A DNA stretch of 64,000 bases, taken from contig CAVRWH010000006.1 of assembly GCA_963724855.1 (NCBI GenBank), positions 620,001-684,000 on the forward strand, given 5' to 3'. This DNA is from DASRAA01 sp963724855. Its GTDB lineage: Bacteria > Acidobacteriota > Terriglobia > Terriglobales > Acidobacteriaceae. The translations under genes were made by a program, and so were the position numbers. Shown piece by piece: positions 18,429-26,622 of the stretch. The notes beneath the pieces are model-generated. The model searched no databases. It saw only the letters and a list, made by a program, of their open reading frames with translations, and was not told the origin of the DNA. The stretch's first letter is position 1; every line of letters starts with the position of its first letter.

Positions 18429-19501
18429 GCCTTCTCCTCCGCACCCAGGTTCATTTCGGCAAATACTTGCTGAAGTGCTTCGAGCAGCCGGTCGGTCTGG
18501 GCCGCCGTGCCCAGGGTTATGCGCACGCAGCCATCGCATCCGGGGTCGGAGGAGCGGTCGCGCACCAATACCCCACGTTGTCGCATGGCCGTCACGAAGT
18601 CGCGGTGGCGCTCGCCGATCTTCATCAGAACGAAGTTGGCCTCGCTCGGCCACCAGCGAATGCCTGGGCGGGTGAGCTGCTGCTGCAGGCGCTCGCGCCC
18701 AACGCATACCTGCAAGACATAGTCCGCGACAAAGACGCTGTCGGCCAGCGCCACAGGCAGTATCGCCAGGGCCACCGCATTCACGCTGTATGGAGACGAC
18801 ACGCGCCGCACCATGGGCATCTGATCGCGCGGACCGGCAAGGATGCCGATGCGGAGGCCCGCCAGTCCGTAGGCCTTGGAGAAGGTGCGTGCGACGAATA
18901 GATTAGGCTGTCTGACAACGTCAGAGATGACCGTCTTGCCATGAAACTCGTAGTAGGCCTCGTCCACCAGAACAGCAGCCTGCGGCGCCGCTTCAGCAAT
19001 GGACAGCAGTTGCTTGCGTGACGCCACGCCGCCGGTAGGATTGTTGGGGCTGGCGATTGCGATCAGTCGGGTGGCCGGCGTGACCGCGCTTAGCACTGTG
19101 TCGAACGGGAAACGCAGGTCCTCGCCGCATTGAACGCGCACGACTCTGGCCCCCGTCGCTTCGGCAAAGATCTCGTACATGCCGAAGGTCGGCGTCACTA
19201 CCATTACTTCGTCAGTGGGCTCGAGATACGCCTCGCACAGCAAATGAATCGCCTCGTCCACGCCGTTGGTGAGCAGCACTTGCTCAGGCGGCAACCCGAG
19301 ATGGGCGGCCACTATCTTTTCAACCGGCTCACGCTCGGGGTAGCGCGCTAACTCCTCTGCCGTGATCTGGCGGATGCGCTCCAGCACGCGCGGCGAGCAG
19401 CCTTCGGTGTTCTCGTTGAAGTCGAGGCGCAGGCCTTGTCGTCCCGCCAGAGGTGGGTGATACTCGTGCATTTGGAGCACGGCTTTGCGCACGCTAAGCA
19501 T
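18425..19501 (-). CDS. hisC: HisC, histidinol-phosphate aminotransferase
   Basis: PLP-dependent class I/II aminotransferase of 358 residues. Conserved pieces are LDFNENTEGCSPRVLE near the N-terminus, LLTNGVDEAIHLL, IASPNNPTGGVASR, LVDEAYYEF (Asp and Tyr contact PLP) and the PLP lysine in RTFSKAYGLAGLRIG. The C-terminal arginine that binds the phosphate is in CVRITLGT. It overlaps hisD by 8 bases. Confidence 0.95.
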   Translation of the reverse strand: MLSVRKAVLQMHEYHPPLAGRQGLRLDFNENTEGCSPRVLERIRQITAEELARYPEREPVEKIVAAHLGLPPEQVLLTNGVDEAIHLLCEAYLEPTDEVMVVTPTFGMYEIFAEATGARVVRVQCGEDLRFPFDTVLSAVTPATRLIAIASPNNPTGGVASRKQLLSIAEAAPQAAVLVDEAYYEFHGKTVISDVVRQPNLFVARTFSKAYGLAGLRIGILAGPRDQMPMVRRVSSPYSVNAVALAILPVALADSVFVADYVLQVCVGRERLQQQLTRPGIRWWPSEANFVLMKIGERHRDFVTAMRQRGVLVRDRSSDPGCDGCVRITLGTAAQTDRLLEALQQVFAEMNLGAEEKA

Positions 19502-20738
19502 CGCCGCACCTCACCCGCACCGACTGAGCGTGGGCGCGCAGGCCTTCGGTTTCGGCGAGCTTGGTGACTACAGGAGCGACCTTGCGCAGGCCATCGCGAC
19601 TGAACTTCTGCACGGTGATGACCTTCACGAAGTCGGCAGCGCTGAGTCCGCCGCGAAAGCGGGCCGCGCCGGCAGTGGGCAGAACGTGATTCGGGCCCGC
19701 CGCATAGTCTCCCGCTGACTGAGGTGAAAAATCGCCCACGAAGATGGAGCCGGCGCCGCGCACGGCGGCGACGTCTTCTGAGATGTCAAGGGTCAGGTGT
19801 TCGGCGGCGATGCGGTTCACCCACTCCATAGCCTGCTCGCGCGAACCTGAGATCAAGGAATAACCGTTCGACTTGATCGCCTTGAGCGCGATGGAATTGT
19901 CTGTGGCGGCGCGCTGCACGCCGGCCGCGACCTTATTCGCAAGCATCGCGTTGGTGGAAATGAATAGGACGACGGCGTCGGGATCATGCTCAGCTTGTGC
20001 CACCAGGTCAGAGGCGAGGAATTTCGCATTGCCATTCTCGCTATACACCACGGCCTCAGTCGGGCCGGCCAGCATGTCGATAGCGCAATCGAAGCTCACC
20101 AACTTTTTTGCTGCCGTAACGTAGGCGTTGCCCGGGCCAACGATCTTGTCCACCCGCGCGATGGTTTGGGTTCCGTAGGCAAGCGCGGCGATGGCTTGGG
20201 CTCCGCCGCAACGGTACATCTCGCTGATGCCCAGTAGATACGCGGAGGCCAGGGTCACGGGTTGCGGATTGGGGGACACCACAACGATGCGCCCGACACC
20301 CGCCACCTGCGCGGGGATAGCCGTCATCAGCAGGGTCGAGGGCAGCGGATACCGGCCTCCCGGCACGTAACATCCCACGGAATCGAAGGGACGCACGATC
20401 TGGCCAAGCTCTCCGCCGGTGACTTTCTTGTTCCATGAGCGCGGCAACTGCCAGCGGGCAAATCGGCGGATGTTTGCCGCCGCCTGCTTCAGGGCCTGGC
20501 GCGTCTCCGGCGGAGTTGCCTTCCATCCCGCCTCGATTTCTTCGGCAGATACGCGCATCGGCTGAGCTTTCGGCAGGCCATCCCACAATGTGGCATATCG
20601 GACGAGCGCCTTGTCTCCGCCCTTGCGTACGGCGGCGATAATCTTGCGTACCGCCGGCTCCACCTCGTCCAGGCGCGAAGCCCGCCGCTCCAGTTGCGAC
20701 ACGACGCGCTCGGCCGCTTTTCCTGCCAGCACCCGCAT
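19494..20738 (-). CDS. hisD: HisD, histidinol dehydrogenase
   Basis: Zn-dependent, NAD-dependent enzyme performing the last two steps of histidine synthesis; 414 residues, full length. Recognisable blocks are the GCYVPGGRYPLPSTLLMTA segment, VDKIVGPGNAYVTAAKK, IDMLAGPTEAVV, AEHDPDAVV, RIAAEHLTLD (catalytic His/Glu region) and GPNHVLPTAGAARF. The ATG at 20738 shares its A with the TGA of the frame-corrected hisG and has AAGGTGGTG upstream, so I prefer it to the GTG one codon earlier. Confidence 0.95.
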   Translation of the reverse strand: MRVLAGKAAERVVSQLERRASRLDEVEPAVRKIIAAVRKGGDKALVRYATLWDGLPKAQPMRVSAEEIEAGWKATPPETRQALKQAAANIRRFARWQLPRSWNKKVTGGELGQIVRPFDSVGCYVPGGRYPLPSTLLMTAIPAQVAGVGRIVVVSPNPQPVTLASAYLLGISEMYRCGGAQAIAALAYGTQTIARVDKIVGPGNAYVTAAKKLVSFDCAIDMLAGPTEAVVYSENGNAKFLASDLVAQAEHDPDAVVLFISTNAMLANKVAAGVQRAATDNSIALKAIKSNGYSLISGSREQAMEWVNRIAAEHLTLDISEDVAAVRGAGSIFVGDFSPQSAGDYAAGPNHVLPTAGAARFRGGLSAADFVKVITVQKFSRDGLRKVAPVVTKLAETEGLRAHAQSVRVRCGDA

Positions 20739-21608
20739 CACATCACCACCTTATTTAGTGGATACTCGACGATGCCGGTGGCGTTGGCCGCCTTCAGCCG
20801 CGGGATGACATCCCAGCACAGGCTTCTCTTCTATGATGGTGTTGACCGCAACCCATTGCTTGTCGCTCAGAGTCGAAATGGTGGGGCTATTCAGCGCGGG
20901 CAATACAGCCAGTACCTTCTGCAAGTCTTCCGCACGCACGTTCAGCATCAGTCCGACGCGTCCTTGCGCTTCCATCGCCCCACGCAGCATCAGGGAGAGG
21001 TTCTCGATCTTCTGACGCTTGGCGGGGTCGTTCCAGGCGTCCTTGTTGGCGATGATCTGAGTGTTGGATTCGAGAAGGGTTTCGATGATACGCAGCCGGT
21101 TGGCTTTGAGGGAGCTGCCAGTCTCGGTGACTTCGACGATGGCATCCGCCAATGTGGGAGGCTTGACCTCGGTCGCACCCCAAGAGAATTCCACTTTAAC
21201 GTCTATCCCACGTTGTAGGAAGTAGCGGCTAGTGACTGCGACCAGTTCGGTTGCGATGGTCGCGCCGCGCAGGTCTTCGGGACGCTCCACCGGCGAGTCT
21301 TCCGGCACTGCCAACACCCAACGAACCTTGCCGCGGCTTTGCTTGGCGTAGATGAGGTCGGCGACGGTGACGACGTCGAGGCCGCTCTCCATCACCCAGT
21401 CGTAGCCGGTCATGCCGGCATCGAGCGCGCCGTGCTCGACGTAACGAGCCATCTCCTGCGCGCGGATGAGCATGCACTCGACCTCGGGATCGTTGGTGGC
21501 GGCGAAATACGAGCGCGGACTGACGTACACCTGCAGCCCGGCGCGCGCGAGTAGAGCGAGGGTGGCGTCTTGCAGACTGCCCTTGGGAAGTCCCAGCCGC
21601 AGCTTCAT
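20738..21608 (-). CDS. hisG: HisG, ATP phosphoribosyltransferase (long form), with a C-terminal frameshift
   Basis: First enzyme of histidine synthesis. Catalytic domain: RLGLPKGSLQDATL, VEHGALDAGMTGYDWV, GATIATELVAVTSRYF. The regulatory ACT-like C-terminal domain follows, so this is the long, HisZ-independent form. As read, the frame departs after EEKP near 20816 and would run on into hisD. Skipping one base there restores WDVIPRLKAANATGIVEY and ends at a TGA overlapping the hisD ATG by one base, exactly as expected for a coupled operon. The corrected protein is 289 residues. The extra base is either a sequence error or a mutation affecting the last beta strand of the feedback domain. Confidence 0.9.
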
Positions 21609-21946
21609 CGCGCACCTCCCGCGACCGGCAGGTCGGTGTTGAAGCAGGTGCGGGCGCCGGTGTGGCAGACCACGCCGTGGCCTTCGACTTCGACCCGGCA
21701 AAGGATGGTATCGAGGTCGCAGTCGGCGTGGGCGGTGATCACCTTCAAACGGTTGCCTGAGGTCTCGCCCTTGGTCCAGAGTTCGTTGCGAGTGCGGCTG
21801 TAGAAGGTGACGTATCCGGTGGCCAGCGTCTTGTCGTAAGCGGCGCGGTTCATGAAGCCGAGCATGAGTACCTCGCCGGTGGCGGCGTCCTGCACCACGG
21901 CGGGCGCCAGTCCCTGCATCTTTTCGAAGTCGATTTCCACGGCCAT
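21605..21946 (-). CDS. hisI: HisI, phosphoribosyl-AMP cyclohydrolase
   Basis: Metal-dependent cyclohydrolase, third step of the pathway, 113 residues. It has no fused HisE (PRA-PH) domain. Metal and zinc ligands are in HADCDLDTILCRVEV and GHGVVCHTGARTCF, and the substrate motif VTFYSRTRNELWTKGETSGN is intact. It is the first structural gene of the operon, an unusual position, directly behind the attenuator. It overlaps hisG by four bases (ATGA). Confidence 0.95.
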   Translation of the reverse strand: MAVEIDFEKMQGLAPAVVQDAATGEVLMLGFMNRAAYDKTLATGYVTFYSRTRNELWTKGETSGNRLKVITAHADCDLDTILCRVEVEGHGVVCHTGARTCFNTDLPVAGGAR

Positions 21947-21963
21947 CGTACGATTCCTTTCGC

Positions 21964-21997
21964 AAAAACAAAAAACCCGCTGGGGTTAGCCAGCGGG
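21964..21997 (-). terminator. Intrinsic terminator of the his attenuator
   Basis: On the minus strand CCCGCTGG pairs with CCAGCGGG across a six-base loop (21976-21997), and TTTTTTGTTTTTG follows. It lies between the leader peptide and hisI, 18 bases from the hisI start, so it can act only as an attenuator for the operon. Confidence 0.9.
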
Positions 21998-22028
21998 TCG
22001 GAGGTAAGAGTGCGAATTAAGATGTTCG

Positions 22029-22100
22029 CTATTCGATGCTCTCCGCCGACACGCTCGCCACGTGCGAATGGTGATGATGGCGATGGAGCAGCGAAGTCAT
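22029..22100 (-). CDS. hisL: His leader peptide (HisL-like), 23 residues
   Basis: A short ORF too small for normal gene callers. Residues 6-13 are HRHHHHSH, six histidines in eight codons, and the stop is 32 bases before the terminator stem. Codons 16-20 (22041-22054) can pair, with small bulges, with 21993-22003, which includes the first bases of the terminator's 5' arm. Stalling at the His codons would therefore free this segment and prevent termination. No ribosome site is visible; the predicted transcript starts only a few bases before the ATG, so it may be translated leaderless. Confidence 0.85.
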   Translation of the reverse strand: MTSLLHRHHHHSHVASVSAESIE

Positions 22101-22110
22101 ACTGAGGTTT

Positions 22111-22140
22111 ACGTTACCGGAAAGCCTGCGGCTGTGTCAA
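22111..22140 (-). promoter_or_regulatory. Predicted sigma70-type promoter of the his operon
   Basis: On the minus strand the -35 is a consensus TTGACA (22135-22140), the spacer is 18 bases and the -10 is TAACGT (22111-22116). Transcription would begin about 22103-22105, two to five bases before the leader ATG at 22100. Confidence 0.65.
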
Positions 22141-22163
22141 TGCGGAGCACGCGATGGACCCCG

Positions 22164-23237
22164 CTATCGGGCGGCCGCCCATGCCAGACCGTCGGGGTTC
22201 TTGCCGGCCTCGATACGCCCCACCACGGTGAGCGAATGCAGGTCGATAACAACGACATAGCCATCGGGGGAGCAAGCGACGAATGCGCGCGCGCCATCGG
22301 GCTGCATCTGGATGCCGGCGGCGCCGTGTCCAACGTTGATGCGCTTGACCGTTTTACGGGTGGCGCTGTCGATGACGACCAAGTCCGATTTGCCGAGGCT
22401 CGAAATCAGCACGAGCTTGCCATCGGGAGTGAACTTCAGGCGGTTCGCGCCCATCACGTCGGCCGGCAGAGTCTGCATCACGGTCTTGGTGGCAACGTCG
22501 ATGATCGAGACGGTGCCGTCATGGGCGTTGGCCACCCAGATTTCCTTGCCGTCGGGCGAGACATCGAACCCTTCGCAGCCGTTGCCGACGCGGACTACCG
22601 TCTCCTGCCAACCACCGCCGGGAGCGCCCATCGGGCCACGGGGCGGAGGCGCCATCTGGCCGGCATTTCCGCCGGGAGGGCCGGGTGGCGGGCCGGGCAT
22701 CGCGGCTGTCGTTTTCTCAATGATGCTCACCGTGCCGGAGTTCACGTTGGTGGTCGCAATCCGCTTCAGGTCGGGCCAGACGTAAATCATATGGGTACGG
22801 TCCTGGCCGGTGCCGAGGATCCAGTCAATCTTCTGGGTGGCCGGATCGTAGCTTCCGATCGCTTTGGCTGCTTCCGCCGTGAACCAGACTTTTCCGCCGG
22901 CAAACATCAGGCCGTGCGGACCACGCAGCGCGCCGAGATCAACCGTAGCTAACTGCTTGCGCGCCACCAGGTCCACAACGGTCAGGGTGTTATAGGCTCC
23001 GAAGCCGTAGTTGGAGATGTAGGCGGTCTTGCCGTCGGAGGACGCGACAACCTCGTGCGGATCGGGGCCCGCTGGGACTCGCCCCGTCACTTTCAGGGTG
23101 GCGGGATCAACGAGGAGAAGCATGCTGTCATTCTTGGCGAGTACAAGCAGGGTCGCGGCCGCGGGAGCCTGCCCGTACCCAACCAGGGAGACAAACATGC
23201 CGGTGAACAGCGCGAGCGCGGCCACTACGGTTTTCAT
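22164..23237 (-). CDS. Exported YVTN-type beta-propeller protein
   Basis: A 357-residue protein with signal peptide MKTVVAALALFTGMFVSLVG (cleavage likely after GYGQA). It contains repeated 40-residue blades with the YVTN signature: LLVDPATLKVTGRVPAGPDPHEV, GKTAYISNYGFGAYNTLTVVDL, WVANAHDGTVSIIDVATKTVMQ, and DLVVIDSATRKTVKRINVGHG. A proline/glycine-rich insert (GPPPGPPGGN to APGGGW) sits between middle blades. Proteins of this type act in the periplasm or at the surface; the ligand is unknown. The gene is just upstream of the his attenuator on the same strand. The ATG at 23237 is preferred to the earlier TTG because it starts the signal peptide. Confidence 0.82.
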   Translation of the reverse strand: MKTVVAALALFTGMFVSLVGYGQAPAAATLLVLAKNDSMLLLVDPATLKVTGRVPAGPDPHEVVASSDGKTAYISNYGFGAYNTLTVVDLVARKQLATVDLGALRGPHGLMFAGGKVWFTAEAAKAIGSYDPATQKIDWILGTGQDRTHMIYVWPDLKRIATTNVNSGTVSIIEKTTAAMPGPPPGPPGGNAGQMAPPPRGPMGAPGGGWQETVVRVGNGCEGFDVSPDGKEIWVANAHDGTVSIIDVATKTVMQTLPADVMGANRLKFTPDGKLVLISSLGKSDLVVIDSATRKTVKRINVGHGAAGIQMQPDGARAFVACSPDGYVVVIDLHSLTVVGRIEAGKNPDGLAWAAAR

Positions 23238-23387
23238 AGTCCACAACAATACCGCAGATTTGCGGTCCGTTCACACAGGAAATCGCGATGGGTTCCGCGG
23301 GTTTCTTGGCACCGATTCCCCGCAGCTTTCCTGTCACTGCATCCGCCGGACGCCTGTGCTACTTTTAGCCTTTCAAAAGGGGGCGTC

Positions 23388-24233
23388 ATGTTTACGGCTG
23401 ATCTTCTGAAGGGCAAACGCTTTCTCGTCACCGGCGGTGGCACCGGAATCGGTCGCGCGCTGGCGGAGCGATTCCTGCAACTGGGCGCGACCGGGTACAT
23501 TTGCGGACGCCGCGCCGAAGTGGTGGAGCAGACTGCGAAGGAACTCGCGGCTTCAACGGGCGGAAGCTGCGAGGCATTTGCTCTCGATGTGCGCGATCAC
23601 GAAGCCGTGGAGAAGGCCATCGAGGAAGTCTGGGCGAAAGGTCCGCTCGACATTCTGGTGAACAACGCGGCGGGAAATTTCCTGGCCAAGACCGAAACGC
23701 TGTCAGCACGGGCGTTCGACGCGGTCATCGGCATCGTGCTGCAGGGCACAATCAACGTGACCATGGCTTGCGGCAAGCGATGGCTCGCCGACAAGCACAA
23801 TGCCGTGGTGCTCAACATCGCCACCACATATGCGGAGAGCGGCTCGGCGTTCGTCGTTCCCAGTGCCGTTGCGAAGGCAGGAGTGCTCGCGCTCACGCGT
23901 AGCCTGGCGGTCGAGTGGGGAGGCCGCGGGGTGCGGTTCGTCGCCATCGCGCCGGGAGCCATTCGCACCGAGGGCGCATTCTCCCGCTTGTTGCCCACCG
24001 ACGCCATGGAGAAAGCGTTGCTCGAGCACAACCCGCTGCACCGACTGGGGACGTTGGAAGAGATTTCGAACCTCGCATCGTTCCTGGTGAGCGAGCACGC
24101 GGGCTACATCAACGGAGAGATGGTGTACATGGACGGCGGCGAGATGCTGGCCGGCGCCAGTTCGTTCAGCCTGCTGGGCCGCAAGGTTCCTGATGCCGCA
24201 TGGGAGATGCTAAAAGCCGCGCGGAAGAAGTGA
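23388..24233 (+). CDS. SDR family oxidoreductase (2,4-dienoyl-CoA reductase-like)
   Basis: Short-chain dehydrogenase of 281 residues. The NADP motif is VTGGGTGIGRALAERF, followed by NNAAGNFLAKTETLS. The blocks IVLQGTINVTMACGKRW and PGAIRTEGAFSRLLP are characteristic of the peroxisomal DECR2/bacterial dienoyl-CoA reductase branch. That branch replaces the classical Tyr-Lys pair, and here the region reads VVPSAVAKAGVLALTRSLAVEW, with Lys kept and Ser where Tyr is usual. The role is probably in degradation of unsaturated fatty acids. The ATG at 23388 follows aaaaggggg; the longer upstream frame is not coding. Confidence 0.87.
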   Translation: MFTADLLKGKRFLVTGGGTGIGRALAERFLQLGATGYICGRRAEVVEQTAKELAASTGGSCEAFALDVRDHEAVEKAIEEVWAKGPLDILVNNAAGNFLAKTETLSARAFDAVIGIVLQGTINVTMACGKRWLADKHNAVVLNIATTYAESGSAFVVPSAVAKAGVLALTRSLAVEWGGRGVRFVAIAPGAIRTEGAFSRLLPTDAMEKALLEHNPLHRLGTLEEISNLASFLVSEHAGYINGEMVYMDGGEMLAGASSFSLLGRKVPDAAWEMLKAARKK

Positions 24234-24260
24234 ATCGCGAAAGTCCGTTATCCTGTTTCA

Positions 24261-25088
24261 GTGGCTGCGCGCATTTTCATCGTGGCGATCTGCTTTGCCC
24301 TCCCGTGCCTGGCGCAGGAGAACTATGAAATCCAGGTGTACGGATCGGAGACGGTCGCGCCCAAGACCACGATGCTCGAATTGCATTCCAACTTCACCTT
24401 CCAGGGCAGCAAGCAAATCGAGGACGGCGTGTTACCGAGTGAACACGCTCTGCACGAGACCGTCGAGATCACGCAGGGCCTGACGTCGTGGTCCGAAGTC
24501 GGCTTCTACATCTTTACCTCGGTGCAACCGCACCACGGATGGGAGTGGGTGGGCGACCACATCCGGCCGCGGGTGCGCGCACCGGAGTCGTGGCACTGGC
24601 CGGTGGGCGCGAGCCTCTCCATCGAGTTCGGCTACCAACGGGCGCAATACTCAACGTCCACGTGGAACATTGAAGTGCGCCCTATCATCGACAAACAGAA
24701 GGGGCGTCTGTACTGGTCCGTGAATCCGGCCTTCGACCGCGGCATCGTCGGATTGCCGAGCGACCAGCAATGGAATTTTTCTCCCGACGCCAAAATCTCG
24801 TGGGACTTCACCAAGGTGATTTCATTTGGGCTGGAGTATTACGGAGGCTGGGGCCCGGTCAGCAATCTCTACCCGGTCACATTGCAGTCACAGCAGTTTG
24901 TGCCTGCTTTCGACCTGAATGTGTCGCCCAAGTGGGAGATCAACTTCGGCGTTGGAGTGGGCGTGACCGCCGGAACCGATCACATGCTGGCCAAGTTCAT
25001 TCTCGGCCGGCGTTTCGATTGGTCGAAACGTCACGGCAACAACACGACCGCGACACAATCGCCATCGCGACTGGCACTCGGCTACTGA
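24261..25088 (+). CDS. Exported hypothetical protein, probable outer-membrane barrel
   Basis: 275 residues with a signal peptide (RIFIVAICFALPCLAQE). The rest is rich in alternating aromatic and polar residues (SEVGFYIFTSVQPHHGWEW, VGASLSIEFGYQRAQYSTS, WEINFGVGVGVTAGTDHML) and ends with KFILGRRFDW, as outer-membrane barrels do. I recognise no enzyme motif. It starts at a GTG, 27 bases after the SDR gene, so it may share its transcript. The function is unknown. Confidence 0.7.
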   Translation: MAARIFIVAICFALPCLAQENYEIQVYGSETVAPKTTMLELHSNFTFQGSKQIEDGVLPSEHALHETVEITQGLTSWSEVGFYIFTSVQPHHGWEWVGDHIRPRVRAPESWHWPVGASLSIEFGYQRAQYSTSTWNIEVRPIIDKQKGRLYWSVNPAFDRGIVGLPSDQQWNFSPDAKISWDFTKVISFGLEYYGGWGPVSNLYPVTLQSQQFVPAFDLNVSPKWEINFGVGVGVTAGTDHMLAKFILGRRFDWSKRHGNNTTATQSPSRLALGY

Positions 25089-25095
25089 CGGCCGG

Positions 25096-26496
25096 TTACC
25101 TCTTTTTGGGTTTTTCCTTCGACTTCCCGCGGTTCTTCTGTTTCAACGACGGCAGCGCGGTCACCGCGCCATTGGCAATTGCCTTCACCCAGGCGTCGTG
25201 GTCGCGGTTGGTCTGGTCAGCGTAATCGACGGCAAAATCGACAAGCGCCTTGTCGAAGCGGTCAGAGGTCCCTAGGTATCCGGCAAGCACGCACGGATCG
25301 CCTGAGCGAGAATGTCCCTTGGCCAGCAGTTCGCCGCACACTCGGGCGTATTCCACCAACGCCTTGCCTACGAGATCGTCGGCGTCGACGCCACCCTTGT
25401 GGTCGCGAAGCTGGCGAACGAGATAAGGCAGGCCATCGATGGTCGCCCACCCGAGGAAAGGATCGAACTGCACCAGCATGCGACGCACGCCTTCGACCAC
25501 GCGTTGGCCGTGGTGTGCCGGGACGCCTTTGCTGGGCAGATACGGCGAATAGCACGAGGGCAACTCCTGTTTGAGTTGCAGGAACATGGGGTCGTCGAGC
25601 GCACCGCCAAACATGAGCGCAACGTAGTCGCGGGTGCCGACGCTACCCGTTCCGACGATGCGGAAGCCGCCGCATGCCGGCTTGTACTGCCGGAAGAAGT
25701 GTCGCCGCTCCGGCTGCAGCGTCTTAAGATAGTCGGGCAGTGCGGCAAGCACCGCCTTCTCCACCGCACCGGAGACCGGTTCCTGAACAGCGACGCCGTA
25801 CAACGGATCCGTGGATTTCTTGAACCGATACCCGCCTTTCTTGCGTTCGGTCAATTTTTTGAGGCTGTCGAGCGGCGTGGCGCGTTCGGCCTGCTTGAGG
25901 ACGGCACGCACCGGCGATACCTTCAGTTCGCGCATCACCAGGTAGCGCGCCAGCTCCAGCACTGGCAGTTTGGAGAACTTCCATACGGACTCGCGGTACA
26001 TACGGCCGAACTCCAGCACCGCGTCCTTGCACTGGCGCTCGGAGTTACGCGCTTCGCGGCCAGCCAATACCAAACTGGTGGCCATGCGCTTGACGTCCCA
26101 CTCCCACGGCGCGTGGATGGTTTCGTCAAAGTCGTTGATGTCGAAGATGAGGTGTTCGGCAGACGCGCCGCCGAACGCGCCCAGGTTCTGCACGTGCGCG
26201 TCGCCGCAGATTTGCACCTCGATGCCGGTACGTGGCAGGGCAGCCATGTCGGCAGCCATCAGAGGCGCCGCTCCACGGAAAAAGGTGAATGCGGTCTCCG
26301 CCATGCGCGCGTTCTTCAGCGGTACGAGTTCCGGGACGCGGAACTCGTGCGCTGCGTTCATCAGCGTTACCGCGTCGAATTTGCGCGCCTTGGGGTCGAA
26401 CTTGCCCTGAGCGACCCTGCTGAACTTCGTACGCAGCGCGCGTCCCGCTGTGCGCCGCTCGTCCCGCGTGGAGTACTGCTTAGCCTGCTGGTTCAT
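25096..26496 (-). CDS. DUF2252 domain-containing protein
   Basis: 466 residues, full length for DUF2252, a family with a kinase-like (phosphotransferase) fold of unknown role. Diagnostic blocks are FFRGAAPLMAADMAAL, VQICGDAHVQNLGAFGG, LIFDINDFDETIHAPWEWDVKRMATS, and FGGALDDPMFLQLKQELPS. The C-terminus is lysine-rich (KQKNRGKSKEKPKKR). I chose the ATG at 26496 (MNQQAKQYSTRDERR); upstream codons have no family similarity. It is convergent with the gene ending at 25088, only 7 bases apart. Confidence 0.88.
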   Translation of the reverse strand: MNQQAKQYSTRDERRTAGRALRTKFSRVAQGKFDPKARKFDAVTLMNAAHEFRVPELVPLKNARMAETAFTFFRGAAPLMAADMAALPRTGIEVQICGDAHVQNLGAFGGASAEHLIFDINDFDETIHAPWEWDVKRMATSLVLAGREARNSERQCKDAVLEFGRMYRESVWKFSKLPVLELARYLVMRELKVSPVRAVLKQAERATPLDSLKKLTERKKGGYRFKKSTDPLYGVAVQEPVSGAVEKAVLAALPDYLKTLQPERRHFFRQYKPACGGFRIVGTGSVGTRDYVALMFGGALDDPMFLQLKQELPSCYSPYLPSKGVPAHHGQRVVEGVRRMLVQFDPFLGWATIDGLPYLVRQLRDHKGGVDADDLVGKALVEYARVCGELLAKGHSRSGDPCVLAGYLGTSDRFDKALVDFAVDYADQTNRDHDAWVKAIANGAVTALPSLKQKNRGKSKEKPKKR

Positions 26497-26622
26497 GGTG
26501 TTGGTACCAGCGATGATACGCCGTCCCATACTGGGCGCAATTGGACATCTGTGCCACCACCAAGGTCGCAACCTCTGCCGCCACGAAGTGTCGTCATGTA
26601 ACATTCCTGACGAGGGACTTTC

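Noticed and set aside
20805..20825. Programmed frameshifting in hisG
   Set aside because: No slippery heptamer or downstream structure is evident, and indels of the same kind occur in several unrelated genes of the window.
21964..22140. T-box or other riboswitch upstream of hisI
   Set aside because: No T-box sequence is present; the His-rich ORF and compact terminator explain the region better.
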